This document shows, in pieces, positions 25,350 through 37,900 of a stretch of 64,000 nucleotides of DNA. The stretch's first letter is position 1. The number at the start of each line of letters is the position of its first letter. This DNA comes from Dirofilaria immitis (lineage: Eukaryota; Nematoda; Chromadorea; Rhabditida; Onchocercidae), in contig JAKNDB010000068.1 in the NCBI GenBank assembly GCA_024305405.1, positions 3,100,501 to 3,164,500 of the forward strand, given 5' to 3'. The notes under the pieces were generated by a model, which was not told the origin of the DNA, did no database searches, and worked only from the letters and a program-made list of their open reading frames with translations. The translations under genes and the position numbers were made by a program.

Positions 25350-25565
25350 TGTCGCTGAAATCGCGAGAACCAGAAAATCAGAGAATTCAATGATTTCTTT
25401 GTATTTTATTTCATAGGACTGGGTATATATTATACGCGCATATTTTACTGTATAATGTAAGATGTTAGTTAAAATTGTCGCCTTTGTCTATGAGCTGTAC
25501 TTTCCCACACGCTAACAAACACCCTATTCCTTATAATCAACTGTACAAGGATCCATCCTCCACCC
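25350..25565. repeat. Dispersed repeat copy 1 (also at 63785-64000)
   Basis: This 216-bp segment matches 63785-64000 with only two visible differences. Both copies start at TGTCGCTGAAATC while the sequence before them differs, so the left end is an element boundary. The second copy is cut by the window edge, so the true length is unknown. A TG start would suit an LTR or another transposon terminus, but no coding part or target duplication was established. Confidence 0.9.
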
Positions 25566-28160
25566 ATGAAAGAAAGGGGTCCTGAAACCAAACTATTATA
25601 GAGGCCGTGATTCGACGAGATCGGTTGGATCCGCCAAGTCGCTTGAGTTATGTTGTCGTCATTAAACTTGTCTTGCTGATATCTATTGAAATTATATGTT
25701 TGATGTTGTCACTGCCTTCGTTGATGTATTATCAAATTTATCGTAGCAAAGGTTTAATTACCCAAGTTTAGGATTCATTCCAAGTGCAAAGAAGAAGAAA
25801 TTGACAAAATCTATGTGAACTGAAGCGAAAAAATCACCACTTCAAGTTTTGTCACGATCAGAAAAAAATCGGCGATAACACCAATTTCACACTTGCGTAA
25901 TTAAACCTCTAATGCGACAAGTTTTTCTGACACGAAACGAACTCAAGATTAAGATTTCGATAATGCAAATTAATGACAGTAGCAGTATGAAGAATACACG
26001 CAATATGACCCTTTATAATGTCCATTCAAGTAACCTCGTATGACCCTTTATAATGTCCATCCAACTAACCTCTTTCAAAATGATTTTGATGCTCAGAATC
26101 CTTCGCCCAGTCAGAGGTCAGTTCTGAGGTCACAAAAGTCATCACCTTTATTTGGAGCACATAAACATGGTTATGAATATGAATGGATTTACAAGTATCT
26201 TGACATACAAATTTAATGCTCCTCTAACACGCTATGAATCTTCATCATTTTTATATCACAGATGAAACTTTTCTGCAGTTTTTTTCCACCTAATGAACTC
26301 ATTCTAAAATATACTATGTGAGTTGTTTGATTCATTTAATAAAAAATCAAAATTTTCAAGCTATTTAAAATATAGAATGTATTCAAAATAATGGAGGAGA
26401 GAAATAATCGAAAATTTTTCATAAACGACAAGCTTTCAGAGTAATTTATAAATGCTTGATTGTTCGTTAATTATCGGAATTTTCGGGACAGAATTGATAA
26501 TATATGGAATGAGCAAGATCATGTTACTATTAAATATGAATCCATCATGGCAACCCTCATGATAAAATTATACGACTACGTTTAGAGATGTTGCACTAAA
26601 GAATGAATCAGTGATTCAAACTGTTAATATATTTTTTTGAATTGAATCATACTGCTTAATATAATCGAAATATACAAAGCTTTTATGATGTCCAATTTTA
26701 TAATTTATATTTCATAGAAGCATTTCGAGATTCAAAATTCAGCGTATTAAAAACCTAGAAAACAATTGAATTCTTTATATAGTGCTACTATTTAAAATTT
26801 AGCAGAGGTTTATGACAGCAAAGTAGGGTCCTTTATATGCAATTCGTGCCTTGAATTTAGTGGAGGGAATTTCGTTTAGAATTAACTATATGTGAAACTA
26901 GCATTTAGCATAGAATAAATTAACATATATTGAGAGATTTTTGTGATTTATATTTGAGCGTAAATTTTTGCTTTAGGACAAATATCTTGGAATGGATTCT
27001 TGACAAATGCAAACCTCGAAAATTTTATGGTTTTGTCCAGCCATCGAACATATAAAATTTGTCATTTCAAACTCAATTTTCAGTTTGAAGTTGCAGCAAA
27101 TGAATAAAATATTTGCATATAAAGAGTTGTTAAAAATAACTGCTTCCACTCTACATGTAAATGAAATCAAAATGAAGTAGGTGATATCATGGATTATTTT
27201 TTCTGTTAAATTTGAATTGAATGTTGATATTTTAAAAACTAATCGTCTTTTATATGTAATACTAAAAAATTTCTTCAGTAATATTTTTGAAGTTGAATTT
27301 TTTGAAATAAATACAATATCATTTATATTGTTTATCATCGTTATCAAAATGTGCTGTTTTGAGAGAGAGATAATAAATAAATGACAAGAAATGCAAAAGG
27401 AAAAACAAAGTTCTGTTTTTTCTAAAATTTTTTTGACTTTGTGGCAAAGAAATGAAAAAGAGTATATAACTAAAATAATTCTACCCAAATTAGCTATTCT
27501 TATTGAGCATTATTATACTAATCTATACATTTCAAATGTCAGTCTTCGATTATATGCTCCAATTTTTTTAGAAGTCATTGTTGGATTATTATTTCTTTTG
27601 GAGCACGCTGCTTTATTTTATTAGATTTTATGAACTTGTTACGAGTTCCGCTTCCTCAACGCTTAAGTTTTTATTCAAACTACGATGTTTACTAAGATAA
27701 ATTCGAATATCTTCATCCAAGAAATTACTTATCATTATCGCGGTATTGTGATTGGAAAAACGAAATATCTATTTGTTACAAATCTCTATGATAGAAGCCG
27801 ATTTGCATCTATTGAAAATATTGAATCGTTAAAATGCTAAGATAAGAAAAATGAATAAGTTATGGTTAAGAATTATTAAGTAAATAAGGATTAAGGAAAT
27901 TTTTCGAGATAAAAGTTATAGTGAAAATAACAAGATTTAATAATGTTATTGCTGTTTGAAATATAGCGATTTTCGCTAATTATTTTGTCGGTTGCATAAC
28001 AAAAATCTCGTAATGGAAATAAATGAAAATACTTTGCTTTTTAATTTCTTTCCACTCCTATTTCAACTGCTAGTTAATTTTCAGTTATGCAAAAAAGTCA
28101 TAGACAGTTTTATTATGTGAATTTAGGAAGCAAATTATTTTTCATTCGAACATAAATTGT
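25566..28160. other. Spacer upstream of the NRPS gene
   Basis: I searched this for the missing N-terminal part of the NRPS adenylation-like domain and found no core motif such as SGTTGxPKG. Long frames occur on both strands at 26973-27624 but have no recognisable features. The first supported NRPS codons follow a TTTTATAG acceptor-like site ending at 28167. Confidence 0.4.
26005..26074. repeat. 35-bp direct tandem duplication
   Basis: Two adjacent copies starting ATGACCCTTTATAATGTCCA at 26005 and 26040, differing at a few bases. They lie downstream of the dispersed repeat and may belong to the same element. Confidence 0.85.
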
Positions 28161-28176
28161 TTTATAGAATTTCAAA

Positions 28177-28902
28177 ATGGAACTGAAGGAAATTTTGCTG
28201 CCACTAATCATCGAAAGCCGAAAAAGATTTGGGAATAATTCTCTACTGCTTGTGCTTGATTCTGTTAAAATTAGCAATCAACTAACTAATCCGAAATTAA
28301 ATCGAAAATCATTATCGGGATCAGCTGCTGGGTTAAACATCTTGGAACTTCTCAAAGTTTCTTCCAGAAATAATATAGTTCAAGGATATGTTGGAGAAAT
28401 ACGTCATTGGCAAACGAAATCATGCAAGAGTTTAAATGAAATTTTAATTTCAATGTTCAAAATTGATAATTTGGATATAATACCTTCGAAAATTTTGCAA
28501 GATATCTCTGTATGGAAGAAAAGAAATGATGATGAATTGGGAAAAGCTGGAAAATTTGAAACAGTACTTTGTTTTAATTTCATCGACGATACCGAATATT
28601 TTGTTTCGGATAGTGAAATCCTTACTTTTCTCGACTATTCTTTGCAAGCGCATTTTGGAAGCACATTACAAATACCAGTGGAAGAAGTTAAGCAAATTGC
28701 GTTGCCGGTAATTGTTTTTCGACAATTGTGGATTGTAGTTACAGAATCCAAATTTATCAAAATAAACATAAAATTATATGATTTTGATGGATTCGAATGT
28801 GGTTCTGTCAAAAGAATCAGTTTCAGCAGCAGATTTTCAGAAAGTTTCGGAAATTTTCGAGAGGAATTAAGTAAAAAACAGAATATAAAATTCACGAAAT
28901 AA
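28177..28902 (+). other. NRPS N-terminal piece: A10-like motif plus unassigned region
   Basis: The first 50 codons match the end of an adenylation or acyl-CoA ligase domain: a LDSVKI strand followed by QLTNPKLNRKSL, which aligns with the A10 motif PLTxNGKxDRKAL. About 190 residues follow (28330-28902) that I cannot assign to C, E, KR, DH or any other NRPS/PKS domain. The frame shifts at the A run 28873-28878 into an acidic, Ser-rich linker that leads to PCP1. The bulk of the A domain is not found upstream in this window. Confidence 0.6.
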
Positions 28903-31900
28903 CTAGAGAAAATTTACAAAGAGATGACCATAGAGGGAATGAGTTTTATTCCTACCAAGAAATTCAAAGTTCGACAGAAACTCATATTTCGGATACTTCC
29001 TCCTCTCATGATCAGGCGATAGTCCATGTTTCAAAATCAGTTGCTGATGGAGGAAACAAATTATGGATAATTAATAAAATTCGGAAAGCAGTAGAAATGA
29101 TAGTGGAAGCATCATGTGATGATAACCAAGCATCATTTATATCTCTCGGATTTGATTCTCTAAAATTAGCAAGACTGGAGCTTATTTTGCAAACTGAATT
29201 ATCTGGAAAATTTTCGATATCTTACGGAAGCGCTCATCAGCATCCTAATATCAATGCTTTGAGTGAATATATTCTGAAAAATTCCATCCAAAGAAGCACT
29301 GAGATTACAGATTTTCGATTTCTTACTGAAAAGTTGACAAAAATTGTCAGAAGCGGTATTGAAATACCTCTGAGTGCAGCGCAAAAGCGATTAATTTTTC
29401 TTCTTCAATTAGATCCCGAACGCAAGCTGAGTTTTATTGAAACTCTGAAGTTTAAAATGGAAAATTTAAAAGTTCGTCAAATTCAAAAGGCATTCAATAG
29501 AGTGGTAGCGCGACATACAGCACTACGAGCGATTTATACGATAACTGGTCAAACAATTTTATCTCTAACTGAAGCTTATTTCTCAATTTGTATAAAATCT
29601 AAATATGCATTCAGGTTATGGAAACCAATCGATCTATTTGATTCTTCTGTCCCAATGAGAATATTTGTTATTGAACAAGAAGATAGCACCGATCGAATTT
29701 ACCAGGAAAAAAATCAGTGGATCCAGGGAAAGATACAAACTATGAGCGGAGAAGTTCTGAAGGTTAAAAGTAACAAATCTACAAACATATCAAATCTGAT
29801 TATCATCCAGATGCATCATATCATGATTGATGGGTTTTCTATAAAACTACTAACAGATGAATTGCATGTATTGTACTATGAAAAAATCTGCTCAAACAAG
29901 CAAAGTATCAATATGGACATTTTGTTCTTTTAGAGGAGCAACGAAAACAAAATATTGATGATCGAAAATTACGTAAAAATTTCTGGCAGTACCTATTCCT
30001 TGACGTTGTATTGCATACTTTGCCAACAGATGAAACTAAATCTCAACTAGGGCGATATTCAGGCTGTTATTTGCAATTTAAATTGGATTCTAGAATTCAT
30101 AAATGCTTGCAAAATTTAGCTGTTTCGTGTTGTGTAACACCATTTTCTGTTCTTATTGCCAATTTTCAGCTTTTGTTATACAAAAGATATGGATTTAAGG
30201 ATTCTTGCATCGGAATAATAGTTTCTCAAAGGAAATCCCTGAATTATGTACGATTGTTGGTTGTTTATTAAATGTCATTCCACTGATTAATACTATTGAT
30301 CCTGATGATCAAATTCATGACTTCATTATAAAATCTTGCAAGCGCTTAAATGAAAGTATTCAGAAGCAATTGCAATTCGATGATTTGATAGCAGCCTTAC
30401 GTTTAGAACGTGATTTGCCAAATTCACCACTTTTCCAAGTTTTGTTTATTTTGGACGACAATAGTGATGTTCCTGATACTGAGCATGATGATATGAGCGA
30501 TATGAAACAGAATAATGAATATTTTCAGAATCATGATTCAAATTTTGCACAGTATGACCAGGTTTGGTGTTTTCAACGTCACAAAGAAGGTATGACACTA
30601 AAAATCGAATATAACGGAAGTCATTTTTATAAAAGTACTGTAGAAACAATGGTACATCAGTATTTTAGACTTCTTTATAAAATGTCACAAAATATGCATA
30701 TTTGTATTCAAGACATAAAAATGATAAGTTCCTTGGAAGAATTTGTAAATTATCAGCTAAGAGTTGAAAATCGATGTGATTTTCCGCAGAAATGTACCAT
30801 TCTTGACTTTATCGATAAACAAAATAGGATGAATCCATACTCTAATACTGTAATTCAGAGAGGAGTAGCATATTCAAGTACATTCTTGCAAAGAAAAAGT
30901 AACCAATTATCAAGATTTCTTACACAAAGTTGGTTGCAATTTTTGGGTGAACATATGCAAAACGATAGTTTTGTGGTGCTTATTTTTGACCGATCTATTT
31001 ATCTTCTGCTTATAATTTTCGCTTTATGGAAAAGTGGTATTGGAGTAGCTCCACTGAATCCGGAAATTTCTTCAAAACAATTGGATGAAATTCTTGAGAA
31101 ATTTATTTGTCCATATGTCATTCATGAAGAATGCAAACGAAAACAACATAATCTATCGAATCAATGCGTTTTTGAGATTATTCCCAAAAATTCCTATGGA
31201 ACAGTGCAGAATTTAACGAGCCAAAATACTAAGAAGCAAAATACCATCTTTAAGCATAATATGAATGAAATAATTACCTTAATTTCTGAATATTCTGACC
31301 AAGAGATCAGGAAAAAGTTAATTCAACATAACTTAGCCTATATGACTTTTACATCAGGAAGTACCGGTACGCCGAAAGGAATCTGTACGGAATTTTACGG
31401 ATTCAATAATTTGGCAATAAACTACGCAGAGAAATTGAGCATTAAATCAAGCAGCACCATTTATCAGGTTGTAAATCCATCATTTGACATCTTCTTTGCT
31501 GATATTATGGAATCTCAAGTAAGCGGTGCAAATCTATGTCTTGCAAGCCAGCGAATACCTGATTTAGAGGAAATGTCGGAAGTAACTCATGCTTACATTA
31601 TGCCGGCTTATTTATCTGCTATTCATTCCGATGAATTTATGAAATTGACAAATTTGGAACAAATTAACTTTGGCGGTGATTATATTCCACACAAAGTTTT
31701 ACAAAAAGCTATCCAAAATGGACTTCGCTTTCATAATCAATATGGTATGACTGAACATTCAATTTATTCGTCCTGTAAATTAATGAAAATTTGTGATAAA
31801 ATTTCATCTGTTGGAAAATCCTTGAAAAACATTCATTTTTCTATACATGATAATGATAAAAATTTATGTGGACAACGTGTTACTGGGATTTGCTATACTT

Positions 31901-34900
31901 CGGGATCAGGCATTAGTCGTGGTTATCATGATAATGAACATCTTAATCAAATATCATTTCCTATCAATCACGATTTGATACAGCTTGAATTACTATTAAA
32001 TTATGATAAGCGTTATTTCTGTTCTGGTGATATGGCCGAAATAAAAAACAATGTCGGTGAATTGCATTTTCATGGTCGCAACGATTTCCAAGTGAAAATT
32101 CGAGGTATGCAAGTTAATATTCTTACAATTGAAGCTATATTGGGACAACATCATTTAGTAAAAGAATGTATTGTTTGTTTGCAAAGAACAGAAACAGAAG
32201 AACTTCTGATAGCTTATATCATTTCTTGCAATGATTTCATGGTAGGAGAAGAACAAAACAGCTGATAATAAAAAATTTGAACGAATACATGCTGGTAAAA
32301 CTACCAGTCTTTATGATTCCAAATGATTATGTGTTTGTTCAAGAATTCCCATTAAGTATCAACGGAAAAATTGATCGGAAACTACTGTCTATATTGTCTA
32401 TATCAGAAAAACTTCCGAATTCAAGAAGTTCTTTGAAAATTGATTATATTTTTGAACCGCGGGAAAAGAAGATAATGGAAGTATTTACTGCGTTGCTACC
32501 AGGAAAAACTATCCAACTTGAGGATTCATTTTTTGAAGTGGGTGGCGATTCGTTGAAAGCTTTAATCGCAATCCAAAATATTAAACGTGAAACTGGACTG
32601 AATCTTCAACTTCGAGATATTTTTGAACTAACATCTTTCAGAGCTATTTTAGAGCGCTTGAAAGACAACTACTCGACAGATAGTCATGAAGAACTTGAAA
32701 ATTCGAAAAAGTTAAAATTCGAAAAATTTGAATCTAATTTACTGCAGATACATAGTAAGCCCGATAAATTAACAAGCGATCATTTAATAAACATTAATAA
32801 TATGTTAACTGAAGATTCCGACGAGTTTATGGACAAAGAAAAGACTGTTAAAAGAAGAATGTCCTGGGAATCTGAAAAAATTTATAGTGATGATAAGCAG
32901 AAGAACAGATTCTGGTCTGATTTGAGCATTCCAATAAGTTTACAACAGGAAAGGCTTCTGTTTCTCTACAGTTTTGGAGAAGAATATCGTGAAAGCTACA
33001 AGTTACAATTTTTAATTGTATTCCATGATCATATTAATCTTAAAATTTTGAATATTGCTCTAAACTATATGATGCGAAAACATAGAGTTCTGCGGACAAT
33101 TTTTTCTCAGAAGGCTGGAAAAACATTTCAAGAACTATCGTCTTTGAGTGAATGCTACATTGAAGTTCAGAAAAATGTGCCTAGATATGATGGAACAGAA
33201 TCGAGAAAACGTCAAAATTGTCAGATTCATACGATATCCCTTTGCTAACAATAATCATTTCCAACAATCGACAGCTTTTGCTAACTCTCGATCACCTGAT
33301 AATTGATGGACGTTCGATTGCTATACTCAGCAACGATCTCGTAGAATTTTACAATAGACTAATTAGTGGAGGTAGTGTTTCTTCTGATGTCAGTAAGGAT
33401 TGTAGTTATGCTGAATTCTGTTTGAAACAACGAAGCCAGCTGGAGAAATTTCAGATTGCATTAAAAAGTGATGATTCTCACTCGTCAACAAAAGATGAAT
33501 TACAGTTGCAGGAAGAATGCAGAAATCTAAAAGAAATGATACGAAAGTTGCAGAATTTTCCACCACTTTCACTTCAAGGTGATCTATCTAACGAAGATTC
33601 TGATAGAAGAAATAATGTGATCAAGTTCAAAATGCCTGTAGATTTGTCTGCAATCAAACATTTTTGTACGACAGAACGATGCACGTTATTTGCTTATTTG
33701 TTATGCATATTTTCTTTAACTATACAATCAATACAAGCTAATAAACATCAACAAAAATATCGCTTCGCTATAGTTAGTTCTGCATTGAATCGTACATCTG
33801 ATACTATGAACTGCGTCGGATTATTTGTTAATAATATAATTATTCCGATTGATATTACTTTTCAGAGCATCTCTGAACTAATCCGTAATCTTCAACAAAA
33901 TATTGCTAACGTTCTTCAATTTCAACATATTCCTTTCGATTACATAATCCAAAAATTAAACCCAAAACGAAGCAGCACAGACACAGAAACATATCAGATT
34001 TCATTTGTTGTTCAAAATGCCTCTCCAATAAAGTTACCAAAAATTGATGGAGTTGAGACGGTTACCGAAGAAATTGGAGCAAAATATGCAAAATTTGATC
34101 AAGCATGGTATTGCACCGAATTTGAAGATTACATTGAGATATTGGTGGAGTATAGAATTGCGAAGTACAGTGATTTGAAAATAAAAATACTATGGAACTA
34201 TTCACTCAAATAGCTTCTCAAGTATTGTCGAATCGATTTGCGAAGGTGCAAGACATTCTAAAATATTCGAAATTAGCCAATGTTGAAAAACTACTAAGCG
34301 ATAACGAAAATCAGGAAAACATGATCGAAGTTCAAAATACAATCGAAAAAAATTGGATGTTGGAAGAAAGTTTGCTTGATATTTGGAAGGAAGTGTTGGG
34401 AAGTGATGAAATTACGATTTTTGACAATTTCTTTGCTAGAGGTGGTCATTCTCTATTAATTCCAAATATTTGCTACAAAATAGAGCAACAAATCAATTAT
34501 CAATGCCCACCAAAAGCAATTTTTAAGTATCAAACGGTCAAAGAACTTGCAGAATATATTAGTAATAAGCAGAATTCGAAATTCTTGACAACATCAAAAC
34601 AAATACTAAAAATTCACGTGTGTCCACTTCAGGAATCTTTGCTCAGAATGTATTATAATTTAGCTGAAGAAGCAGTAGCTTCCATTTCTTCCAGCGCTAC
34701 TAGCGCTGTTAATACAACTACAACTTTGGCCGCCGACTTTATCAAAGCTTATCAGACAGGCTTTTCAATATCTCTGAAATCTATAGATTTAATAAAATTG
34801 AGGCAATCTCTCAATCTAATAATAATGCGTCATTCTTCACTTCGAACAACATTCTATTGCCAGAATAATAATTTTTATCAAGAAATTCATTCCGGTACTG

Positions 34901-37900
34901 AAAATTACATTATACCGCGGAAAATTACTTCTAAGCAAGCATCATTGATAGTACCGAATCCTTTTCATACAATACCAATTCTCTGCTGGTTGGACGATGA
35001 TATCAAGCAAGAATTAGCTGATGATGATAATCACTGTGAATTACATTTTAAAATAAGTCATGTCATTTGCGATGGAAAGTCGTTGTCTATAATAGCTAAA
35101 GAGTTATATTATAATTATTTCAATGATATACATATTTTAATAAAAACGAGAATTTCATTCAGTTTAGTAAGCGAATTGAGCAACGATTTCGAGAACGTAA
35201 TAGTGAATTGAAAAGCTTCTGGTCGCAAACTCTGAAAGATGCAGAAAACATAAATCTTCATTATCAGAAGATAACTGCTGTCGCTTCAAGCAGCAGTAAC
35301 AGATGCAAATCACTGCGCAGAAATTTCAAAATTTGCACATTTTCATCAAAAGAGTAGCCAAAAATGTTGCTGCACACCGTTTGTTGTGCAATTAGCAGCA
35401 TTCAGCAAAGTACTTTCTGGAATAGTAATACAAGCTTCTAAAGTGATCATTTCATGTCCAGTAGATATGCGTGATTCTGAAGCTCAACAGTGTGTCGGAA
35501 TGTGCATCAATGTTTTACCAGTAATAATCAATTTGAAACACAGAAACTTCCAGGATCTAATTCAGAATGTTGCTAAAAGTTTAGCAGATGCTTATCTGAA
35601 TGCTGATATTTCTATTGAAGAAATAGAAAAATTATGCGAAAAACACGGAATTTCTAATTTTGCTGATATAATGATTGTCAACAATTATGAAGAATATTCC
35701 GATGGCTGTTATCAAATTTTAAATGATAGTTCTGAATTTACAAAATGTGCCTTGACGTTATTTCTCATGCAACATCAAGAAGATATTGTTGCGAAAATTG
35801 AATTTAAACAGCATCTCTTCTATAATGAATCAATGCATATAATGCTCAATCAATGGGCTAAAATAATTCGAAGAATGGAAATGCTTATTGTAGCAAACGA
35901 TGAAATGAAATATAAACAAAAACAGAAATGTCTATATGGCATTCCCTTTAATGGAGAAAATTACAATGCAGAAAAAGGATAGAATTAAATATGGAATCAG
36001 AAGACAAAGTTATGTCAAATGAAACTGAAGAATGTTTCGTAGGAGAAATCAAGATGGAAGAGAAATTCCCCAAAAATGTGACTATCCAACATTCAGTTAT
36101 CAGCATTTACTTCAAGAAGGTTTTACGGCCCATGTTCAATTGGCAACCATGACAGCTCTAATTGGAAGTAAGGAAAGTATTAATTATCGCACTCTAAATC
36201 GACTAATCTATCAAACTTCGAAAATTATACAAGAAAAAGTAACTCAAATAACAGGAATCACATTGAGAGCTGATACAGTAATACCTGTTATTGCTCGTAA
36301 TAACATCAAAACATTGATAACATGTTTGGCAGTTATTATGGCTGGAGCTGCTTATCTTCCTGTAGATTCCACAAGTCCACTCAAACGGATCTTAAACATT
36401 CTGAAACAAATGAAAACAAAATTTTATATCACTGTCGATACAGTAATGAATAATAACGAAGAATTTCAAAAACCACCCTATTTTTCATTTCAAAAATATA
36501 ACGGAAATCAATTTAAATAATATAAAACTTGGCGACGAATCGCTAGAAACTCCAGTGAATTTTAGAAACACACCGAATGATTTAGTTTACGTGATATTTA
36601 CATCAGGAACTACCGGAAAGCCTAAAGGTGTGGCAATTGGTCAACATGGTCTTCTCAACATGGCCATAGCATGTACTCGAGATTTCTGGATGAAGCCTGG
36701 CGATTGTGTTTATCAGTTTACAAACTTTACATTCGACAATAGTGTTCTGGAAATTATGATGGCATTGATAAATGGTAGTAGTTTACTTATTCGAGAAGAT
36801 TTTTTATGCCACGTAAGTTTCTGAATGAAATGAAGCATGCAAGAATTACCCATGCATTGTTGTTTCCTGGTTTGGTGAATACCTTCACAGATGACGAAAT
36901 TGAGGAATTGCGACATCTAAGATATTGGATTGTTGGAGCGGAGAGTGTAAGCAGAAGAGTTTTAGAACATGCATTAAAATCAGGCGTTAATGTAATTCAA
37001 AACTATGGACCAACTGAGACGACAGCTTATGCTTTAACCAAAAGAATGAAACTATTAGATAAACCCAATAATATCGGTCGTGGAATAACAAATGCTATCA
37101 CCGTAGTAAGAAATTTCTGTGGAGAGGTTGTACCAAAAACAGGAGTAGGAGAACTATGTATCGAAGGAGTAGGAATCATGCGAGGTTACATCATTTCAAG
37201 TACAGAAGATGCAGCAGAAGAAAGTTACGATAGAGAAAATGAAAGCAGAAAATATGATGTTAGAAAAAATGAAACTTCCGAAATAATCGTTTGTCATCAG
37301 ATACCAGTACGACTTAAGTTTAACACCAAAGACATGGTCCGTTTGCAGCCAAATAACGATATTCTTTTCCTTGGACGATACGATAAGCAAGTAAAGATTC
37401 GTGGTTATCGTGTTGAGCTTGGTGAAATCGAAACCGTTCTTTGTCAATATCCGCAAGTCAAATCTGCGAAAGTAATCCAAAAATTAATAAATGGACAGAA
37501 ACAGCTAGCAGCTTTCATTATTTCATCGAATTTATCGAATATTAAGTTTCATTCCATTACTGTAAGGCAATTCGCATTAGAGCACTTACCGTACTATATG
37601 GTACCAACTCAGTATCATTTTCTACAACAATATCCACTTACCAAAAATTCAAAAATTGATGTCGTTGCTTTGGAGATGTTACAGAATTCTGAAAATGATC
37701 AATATTTCAAGCACATAGAGCCAGAAAACAGCATAGAATCAGAGTTGCTTGGACTTTTTCGGAAGGTTCTCCAGGATGATAATATTTCAATGAATGATGA
37801 CTTTTTCGCAGTTGGTGGAAATTCGTTTTCTGCAGCACGACTCACTGAATTGATAGAAGCTAACATTGGACATCGTTTCAACATAAATAATATTTTTCAC

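Noticed and set aside
26973..27488. 171-codon minus-strand open frame
   Set aside because: Its composition is that of random AT-rich sequence; it has no motifs, domain or splice context, and overlapping frames exist on the other strand.
30205..30271. Overlapping frames in the NRPS as programmed frameshifting or tiny introns
   Set aside because: There are too many events, no shared slippery site, and conserved motifs continue across with one-base changes.
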